Assembly: GCA_018667995.1 (NCBI GenBank)
Contig: JABIQT010000053.1
Location: 1-13,159, forward strand
Length of the DNA stretch: 13,159 bases
Source: Candidatus Latescibacterota bacterium
Lineage (GTDB): Bacteria; JAAXHH01; JABIQT01
Direction of reading: 5' to 3'
Shown here: one piece after another, positions 6,533 to 13,159 of the stretch
Position numbering within the stretch: position 1 is the stretch's first letter
Layout: every line of letters starts with the position of its first letter
The notes under the pieces: generated by a model
Databases searched by the model: none
What the model saw: the letters and a program-made list of their open reading frames with translations, nothing else
Told to the model about the DNA's origin: nothing
Position numbers and translations under genes: made by a program

Positions 6533-7378
6533 TTACAGAGCCCCGCCATCGAGTTTTGAGATCAGCTCTTTGTGGATCAAGCCCGGGATCGGAAGGGTGG
6601 TGACTTCGATATGGTCCTGAATAGAGGTTTCGATCAAAAGATCAGCTTTTCCTCGTCCCTTAACGGCTGTCAAGCCCACACGCCGGGCGGTGGATTCCAA
6701 TGAGGGGAGACGGGCCGGCGTTACGATCTGATCACGAATAGTGGATGGAAGCCGTTTGAGCGCCATGAAAAATCTATCAGGGCCGAAAATTCTGACCTTG
6801 CCCTGGCTGAATGGTGAGTCTTCGGGGGTCCCCATGCCATAGACATCGAAGAGATCATAGAGTTCAGCAGAGAGTGGCGCCTCAGATAATATGGTGTTCT
6901 CAGCGTCTACAAAATAGAGAGCACCACGCTGGATCCAGCTCGGTCGTGTGAGAATCGAGCGTTCCCAGGAATCGTTCCAGGACATCCGAGCCGCCAGTTT
7001 CACCTGTGGTATCGAGCGGCCTGATCTGGCAACCTTCCTATGAAGAGCTTTGAATTGATCGGTGGTCATGATCATACGGCGGTTCTTGTCCAGTCGTACA
7101 ATGTCCACAACTCCCGATGATTCGGGCACTTTCTGCTCATCTTCAACAACAGCTGCCTTCTGCGTGATAATCCTCTCGAGAGCTTTTGTTGCCTCGAAAC
7201 TTCGAGTATCCTGTTCGATAAACTTTGCCAGTCTTTCCCGATTAGCATTGTTCGATTCGAGATAGGATCCGACCATATGCTCAAACCAGTTAAACTGGAA
7301 TTCGGCGGCAACAATAAGGACTGGCGTAAGCACGAGTATCGTCAGTATGATTAGTTCGTGTTTTCGTTTTTTTTCCAT
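6533..7378 (-). CDS. Unrecognised membrane-anchored protein, first gene of the PBP operon
   Basis: The 281-residue product was not matched to a family. It has a short positive N-terminus (MEKKRKHE) and one hydrophobic segment (about 9-28, LIILTILVLTPVLIVAAEF), so it is probably an inner-membrane-anchored protein with its body outside the cytoplasm. Residues about 40-85 are charged and helical, possibly a coiled coil. The rest is mixed alpha/beta, including a segment reading IQRGALYFVDAENTIL. There are no cysteines and no obvious catalytic motif. The start is ATG 7378, with only a weak ribosome-binding site. The stop (6535-6533) lies one base before the preferred PBP start, so the two are coupled. 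A role in regulating or localising the synthase is a guess from position. A strong promoter lies about 135 nt upstream. Confidence 0.85.
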   Translation of the reverse strand: MEKKRKHELIILTILVLTPVLIVAAEFQFNWFEHMVGSYLESNNANRERLAKFIEQDTRSFEATKALERIITQKAAVVEDEQKVPESSGVVDIVRLDKNRRMIMTTDQFKALHRKVARSGRSIPQVKLAARMSWNDSWERSILTRPSWIQRGALYFVDAENTILSEAPLSAELYDLFDVYGMGTPEDSPFSQGKVRIFGPDRFFMALKRLPSTIRDQIVTPARLPSLESTARRVGLTAVKGRGKADLLIETSIQDHIEVTTLPIPGLIHKELISKLDGGAL

Positions 7379-7474
7379 AGCTCAATCACACGAGTGGTTC
7401 AAGGTGGTGGCGCAGATCAGTTGCCGGGAAGGCTCGGGTATGACACCTGATACCTGGACGCCAAAACACAATAG

Positions 7475-7491
7475 AATGAATGGGGTTCATT
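7475..7491. repeat. Short inverted repeat in the PBP-operon leader
   Basis: AATGAA (7475-7480) and TTCATT (7486-7491) form a perfect 6-bp inverted repeat around five bases. It lies about 14-30 nt downstream of the predicted minus-strand start site. It could be a small hairpin in the leader or an operator half-site pair; it is short enough to be chance. Confidence 0.3.
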
Positions 7492-7512
7492 GTCCAAGAA
7501 CGATGGTGGCCT

Positions 7513-7541
7513 AACATAGTTGCACCGACCTATCGTGTCAA
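7513..7541 (-). promoter_or_regulatory. Promoter of the membrane protein-PBP operon
   Basis: On the minus strand TTGACA (7541-7536) is followed by a 17-bp spacer and TATGTT (7518-7513). The -35 is perfect and the -10 keeps T-A and the final T. The predicted start near 7506 leaves a leader of about 128 nt before ATG 7378. Confidence 0.7.
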
Positions 7542-7588
7542 CGGTAAACTGGGTCGTTTAGGACAGGTGCTGGAGTGGGAGAAAGAGG

Positions 7589-7617
7589 TTGACAGTTCCT
7601 GCCCTAAATAATAGAAT
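7589..7617 (+). promoter_or_regulatory. Promoter of the AAA ATPase-guaB operon
   Basis: TTGACA (7589-7594), a 17-bp spacer and TAGAAT (7612-7617; five of six bases) form a near-consensus sigma-70-type promoter. The predicted start near 7624 leaves about 62 nt to ATG 7686. It is back to back with the minus-strand promoter at 7541-7513, with 47 bp between the two -35 boxes. Confidence 0.8.
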
Positions 7618-7685
7618 ACGTGCCCTATTCCATGGGACAGAAAACGTGTATAGTGAAACCACAAAAGCTCCTGGATGGCCATTGA

Positions 7686-10654
<2,969 letters not shown>

Positions 10655-10678
10655 TAGCTGGTCCTGCAGGCGGGCATT

Positions 10679-10692
10679 ATGTGATATGTGAT
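10679..10692. repeat. Tandem 7-bp direct repeat ATGTGAT x2
   Basis: Two perfect adjacent copies of ATGTGAT occupy 10679-10685 and 10686-10692, 25 nt after the guaB stop. They could be half-sites for a DNA-binding protein. Two copies of a 7-mer can also arise by chance. Confidence 0.35.
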
Positions 10693-10764
10693 TACCGTAG
10701 AAAGGCTAATGATACGTTCCTCCATGCCGCCCGTTGACAAGCGAAGTGCTTTAATTTGGGTTGT

Positions 10765-10780
10765 AGTGACCGCCGTCACT
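10765..10780. promoter_or_regulatory. Candidate CRP/FNR-type operator (GTGA-N6-TCAC)
   Basis: AGTGAC-CGCC-GTCACT is a perfect 16-bp inverted repeat. Its core GTGA-N6-TCAC matches the half-site pattern and spacing of CRP-family binding sites (TGTGA-N6-TCACA). Its centre (10772.5) lies 41.5 bp before the start site predicted from the TATTAT box at 10802-10807, which is the class II activator position. The regulator itself is not in the window. Confidence 0.45.
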
Positions 10781-10807
10781 GATTTTGGTATTGACATCGA
10801 CTATTAT
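10779..10807 (+). promoter_or_regulatory. Candidate activator-dependent promoter of the cohesin/dockerin gene
   Basis: TATTAT (10802-10807) matches five of six -10 bases. The sequence 17 bp upstream, CTGATT (10779-10784), is a poor -35 box and overlaps the edge of the operator candidate, as expected when an activator replaces -35 recognition. The predicted start is near 10814, leaving a leader of about 163 nt. A second TATTAT register at 10805-10810 is possible. Confidence 0.4.
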
Positions 10808-10837
10808 TATGGTAAGTAAGAGAAGGATCTCTCACAC

Positions 10838-10900
10838 ATGAAGTTCTGGACTTGCGGCATCCCCTGCCGCTTCTGCTATCGGACTGGCCTTTCTCCTTAA
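10838..10900 (+). CDS. Possible 20-residue cysteine-containing leader peptide
   Basis: ATG 10838 to TAA 10900 encodes MKFWTCGIPCRFCYRTGLSP. Cysteines are at positions 6, 10 and 13. A plausible ribosome-binding site, AAGGA (10823-10827), lies 10 nt upstream inside the loop of the AGAGA/TCTCT hairpin, which could mask it. The ORF covers the GCGGCA/TGCCGC hairpin and its stop lies in the TCCTTAAGGA palindrome, an arrangement reminiscent of translated leaders. There is no independent sign of expression, and an ORF this short can occur by chance. Confidence 0.2.
   Translation: MKFWTCGIPCRFCYRTGLSP
10854..10870 (+). other. GC-rich hairpin in the leader
   Basis: GCGGCA (10854-10859) pairs perfectly with TGCCGC (10865-10870) around TCCCC. 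It is followed by TTCTGCT rather than a U-run, so it is not a standard terminator. It lies mid-leader, upstream of a weaker stem formed by GACT/GGTC and CCTT/AAGG (10882-10908). Confidence 0.5.
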
Positions 10901-10976
10901 GGAAGGTCACCTACAGGATTTTGCTAAGTATTCTACCTTTTAGTACAGGCATTCGAATTCGCGAAAGGATTCAAAT

Positions 10977-13159
10977 ATGACCAAGCGTTTTCTGTTTTCG
11001 TGCTGCTTGCTTGCAGCCGTGATGGTCGGCGGGCATCAGGCTCAAGCTGGCAATCCGGGCGAACCCGTTGCTGCGTTCACAATAGTCGGACCGCCGATCG
11101 TTGAGCTCGAGGGACTGTTTGAGATTTCGGTCATTGCTAATGATGCGAATTGGAGCCCCACTGTACCGCCGTCAGCTGCAACAATAACGCTCTCGGCCTA
11201 TGTCGCCGGATCTGGTGAACCGGTTCTTATTACTCCATCGTCTTTTACCGCTCTGGGGTCTGGAATCGATCAAGTTATTGTATCTATAAGTGAGGTAGCC
11301 TCGGGCACGCGTGTAGAAATCCAGGCGACTGGCTATGGTGTATTTGATCCAAGTGGACCCAATGCCCCCGATATTATGGTGGTTAACTCTTCTGAATTCG
11401 GCACTGAAGCAAATCGGTTTGAAATCTCCGTGCCTTGTACGGCAAATCCCAACGAGGCTTTCCCAATTTATATCACCCCCGTCGAGGCCACAGGGCCCGA
11501 AGGGAGTGAAACTCATGAAGCCACGGGATATGTCGGAGATCTGACTCTTCTCTCAGAATATGGAGCTATCACTCCGACGAGCGTCAGTATCAATGTGCAG
11601 GCCGGCGCTTCTCATATGGTCATGGTTACTCTGGATTCGGTCCGGTCCGACAATATGATCCACGTTGCATGGCCGCAGGCACCTCCGGAGACAGCTGTTA
11701 CCTTCAAGATTCGTGACACGAGTCAGATAAATAGTAACTCTGTCGAGTTGCAGCTTTTCTCAGATGTGGCAGGCAACGATAACTCTCTTTCACTTTTAGG
11801 GATCACTACGGAATCTGAATTCCAGAGTCAGATCTGGCCGATTCAGGAGGGAAATGAATTCGATGGCGGCTGGAATATGGTATCATTCATTCCGGGTTCG
11901 GATCCTCAGGACGACGATACCGGAATATACATGTATACGCAGTTGGTACCTCTTTCTGTGTCATTCGGGGATCTGCCAGGCGATTCGATCTACTGGGGGC
12001 AGTTTGGTGTGGTGACGGGGCCAGGTGGCTGGGAGGCTACGTCCGGTGCTTTTCCTCCGGATTTTGCAGGCGGCTACTATCGCCGGCGTATCTTTGCAGC
12101 CGATGGGGCTGCGGGCACTAGTAAGACCAGCCATACCTTCACATACGATAGCGCTATGTTCGATCAGATTTTGACGATTGTCGAAGCCGATGGTCAGCTG
12201 GACACTGGAGACCAGGAACCTATCTCGAACTTCGGTGTGGATGAAGTCACATGGGATGCGATGATATGGACTGTGCCGAGTGCAAGCACAGGTGACACAG
12301 TATACCATATGCAGGCTACGTTTGAAGTATCCGATCCAGAACAATCGCCGCAAGAAACTGAGACAGTCAAGCTTCTGATCACATTAGCTCCTTCCTCCCG
12401 GCCAAATCCCGGTGGGATTGCTTTCATGCCGGATAGTCTTTGGAATGAAGATTACATTGTCAACCAGGCGACTGAATTTCTTAACGTCACCGGAGAGGCA
12501 CTGCCTCCAGGATTGGATGGATCTTTCTGGACTCGCATTGTCGTTTTATCAGCACCAGGTGACGGTGGTAACGATGTGGGCTGGAGCAAACATATCAACA
12601 CGACGGGCCAGCATATAGCCCCCAATCAACTGCACGTCGAAAATACAGCGGGTGGCCCCGGTGATGTGGTCTCGGTGGAAGTGTCAATCGACCTGGAGCA
12701 GGGCGAAGACGCCGCAGGTGTGCAGTTTGACATTGAGGCGGGCACCGGGGCTGAATTCCAGGGCGCCATCAACCACCAACCAAACTTCCAGATTTCGACC
12801 AGCAACCCGGCCGCAGGTGTGACAAGAGTATTGATGGTCAGCCTGAATGGTGCTACAACTGGGGGCGACGAATCTGGTCATCATGTATTGATGCAGCTGA
12901 TATATGAACTGGCCGATCAGCTGAACTATGGTGATCAGATAGCTTTGGATGTATCCGCGAGTATCATCTCAGATCCCGAAAGCAATTCTCTTCCGCATGA
13001 TGTCTGGAATGCCTTCATACAGATTGGTGAGCGCGGTGACCTATCGGGGAACGATGGCATAGTTGACGTCACGGACCTTACCGCACTGATTGGGCTTATT
13101 CTTGAACCGGACGAAACTCCGGATCCCGAAACTTTTGCCTTCTTTCAGGCTGACATAAA
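10977..13159 (+). CDS. Large secreted protein with C-terminal cohesin-like and dockerin-like domains (3' end outside window)
   Basis: The frame is open from ATG 10977 to the window edge without a stop, giving at least 727 residues. AAAGGA (10964-10969), 7 nt upstream, supports the start. The N-terminus is a signal peptide: KR, a hydrophobic stretch, then AQA with predicted signal peptidase I cleavage before Gly25. A lipobox is not convincing. Residues about 30-370 are beta-rich, Thr/Ser/Val-heavy Ig-like sequence. Residues about 380-550 are a second, unrecognised beta-rich region. Residues about 552-683 resemble a cohesin domain: a G-D-V-V-S-V-E-V-S-I-D-L strand, GVQFDIEAG, and a late strand QIALDVSASII. 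From D688, GDLSGNDGIVDVTDL plus TALIGLIL is one dockerin repeat, and FAFFQADI at the cut end looks like the start of the second. It is probably a cell-surface or extracellular protein; no catalytic domain is visible. Confidence 0.85.
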   Translation, partial: MTKRFLFSCCLLAAVMVGGHQAQAGNPGEPVAAFTIVGPPIVELEGLFEISVIANDANWSPTVPPSAATITLSAYVAGSGEPVLITPSSFTALGSGIDQVIVSISEVASGTRVEIQATGYGVFDPSGPNAPDIMVVNSSEFGTEANRFEISVPCTANPNEAFPIYITPVEATGPEGSETHEATGYVGDLTLLSEYGAITPTSVSINVQAGASHMVMVTLDSVRSDNMIHVAWPQAPPETAVTFKIRDTSQINSNSVELQLFSDVAGNDNSLSLLGITTESEFQSQIWPIQEGNEFDGGWNMVSFIPGSDPQDDDTGIYMYTQLVPLSVSFGDLPGDSIYWGQFGVVTGPGGWEATSGAFPPDFAGGYYRRRIFAADGAAGTSKTSHTFTYDSAMFDQILTIVEADGQLDTGDQEPISNFGVDEVTWDAMIWTVPSASTGDTVYHMQATFEVSDPEQSPQETETVKLLITLAPSSRPNPGGIAFMPDSLWNEDYIVNQATEFLNVTGEALPPGLDGSFWTRIVVLSAPGDGGNDVGWSKHINTTGQHIAPNQLHVENTAGGPGDVVSVEVSIDLEQGEDAAGVQFDIEAGTGAEFQGAINHQPNFQISTSNPAAGVTRVLMVSLNGATTGGDESGHHVLMQLIYELADQLNYGDQIALDVSASIISDPESNSLPHDVWNAFIQIGERGDLSGNDGIVDVTDLTALIGLILEPDETPDPETFAFFQADI

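Larger units (their letters stand above)
7379..7685. other. Divergent intergenic region (307 nt)
   Basis: This gap separates the minus-strand PBP operon from the plus-strand ATPase-guaB operon. It holds the two facing-away promoters and one short inverted repeat listed separately. I found no convincing small gene, structured RNA class or terminator in the remainder. The window ORF running through it on the minus strand (8045-7530) is a shadow of the ATPase gene. Confidence 0.6.
10655..10976. other. Regulatory intergenic region upstream of the secreted protein gene (322 nt)
   Basis: No protein gene of normal size fits here. From left to right it holds a tandem ATGTGAT repeat (10679-10692), an isolated TTGACA (10734-10739) without a matching -10, an AGTGAC-N4-GTCACT operator candidate, a promoter candidate, an AGAGA/TCTCT hairpin (10819-10832), a 20-codon cysteine-containing mini-ORF, a GC-rich hairpin, a TCCTTAAGGA palindrome (10894-10903) and finally the AAAGGA ribosome-binding site (10964-10969) of the next gene. 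I did not recognise any known riboswitch consensus and found no intrinsic terminator for guaB. Confidence 0.6.

Noticed and set aside
10669-10733. Long-range GGCGGGCAT / ATGCCGCCC pairing as a guaB terminator
   Set aside because: It needs a bulge and a loop of about 45 nt and is not followed by a U-tract.
10734-10739. Perfect TTGACA as a -35 box
   Set aside because: No acceptable -10 lies 16-18 bp downstream.
10791-10796. Second TTGACA as a -35 box
   Set aside because: The sequence 16-18 bp downstream (around TAAGTA/AAGTAA) is a poor -10; the TATTAT boxes are too close to it.
10838-10976. Cyclic-di-GMP (GEMM) or other known riboswitch in the leader
   Set aside because: The expected conserved core sequences were not found by eye.
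11172-12884. Several short ORFs on both strands in the right-hand region
   Set aside because: One continuous plus-strand frame with signal peptide, cohesin-like and dockerin-like domains spans the region, so these are shadows.

Overview
The window looks like chromosomal sequence from an uncultured, diderm-type bacterium. Evidence is a moderate GC content, compact operons, canonical sigma-70-like promoters (TTGACA with 17-bp spacers), tRNA genes without an encoded CCA, a class A penicillin-binding protein, and a large secreted cohesin/dockerin protein of the kind common in candidate phyla around the FCB group. The phylum is an inference from protein style; there is no rRNA here to fix it. I see no insertion sequence, prophage, integrase, CRISPR array or transfer signature.

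Layout. Positions 1-300: the 3' end of a probable formyltransferase-family gene, closed by a strong bidirectional terminator. Positions 313-538: a minus-strand tRNA-Gly(GCC)-tRNA-Cys(GCA) operon with its own promoter, reading into the same terminator. Positions 602-907: a small conserved-looking protein of unknown function. Positions 904-3627: a tight plus-strand cluster, consisting of a doubtful small ORF, a 73-residue C4HC3 (PHD/RING-like) zinc-finger protein, a MEMO1/AmmeMemoRadiSam-B protein with an N-terminal PqqD-like domain, and an ADP-ribosylglycohydrolase that overlaps the MEMO stop codon. Positions 3697-4389: a lipid-carrier sugar-phosphate transferase for surface polysaccharide. Positions 4426-7378 (minus): a class A penicillin-binding protein preceded by an unrecognised membrane-anchored protein, with a good promoter at 7541-7513. 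Positions 7589-10654 (plus): a divergent promoter, a MoxR/magnesium-chelatase-like AAA ATPase, then guaB (IMP dehydrogenase). Positions 10655-10976: a regulatory leader region. Positions 10977 to the right edge: a large secreted protein ending in a cohesin-like and then a dockerin-like domain, cut by the window end with its reading frame still open.

How the genes fit together. The zinc finger-MEMO-ARH cluster is the best candidate for an undescribed system: three stop/start-linked genes combine a ubiquitin-pathway-like zinc-finger fold, a metal-binding enzyme-like protein with a possible peptide-binding N-domain, and a predicted ADP-ribose hydrolase, while the AMMECR1 and radical-SAM partners usually associated with MEMO are absent from the window. 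The middle of the window concerns the cell envelope (polysaccharide priming and peptidoglycan synthesis). The right-hand secreted gene appears to have its own control region: a GTGA-N6-TCAC operator placed about 41.5 bp upstream of a predicted start site, then a roughly 160-nt leader with hairpins and a 20-codon cysteine-rich mini-ORF.
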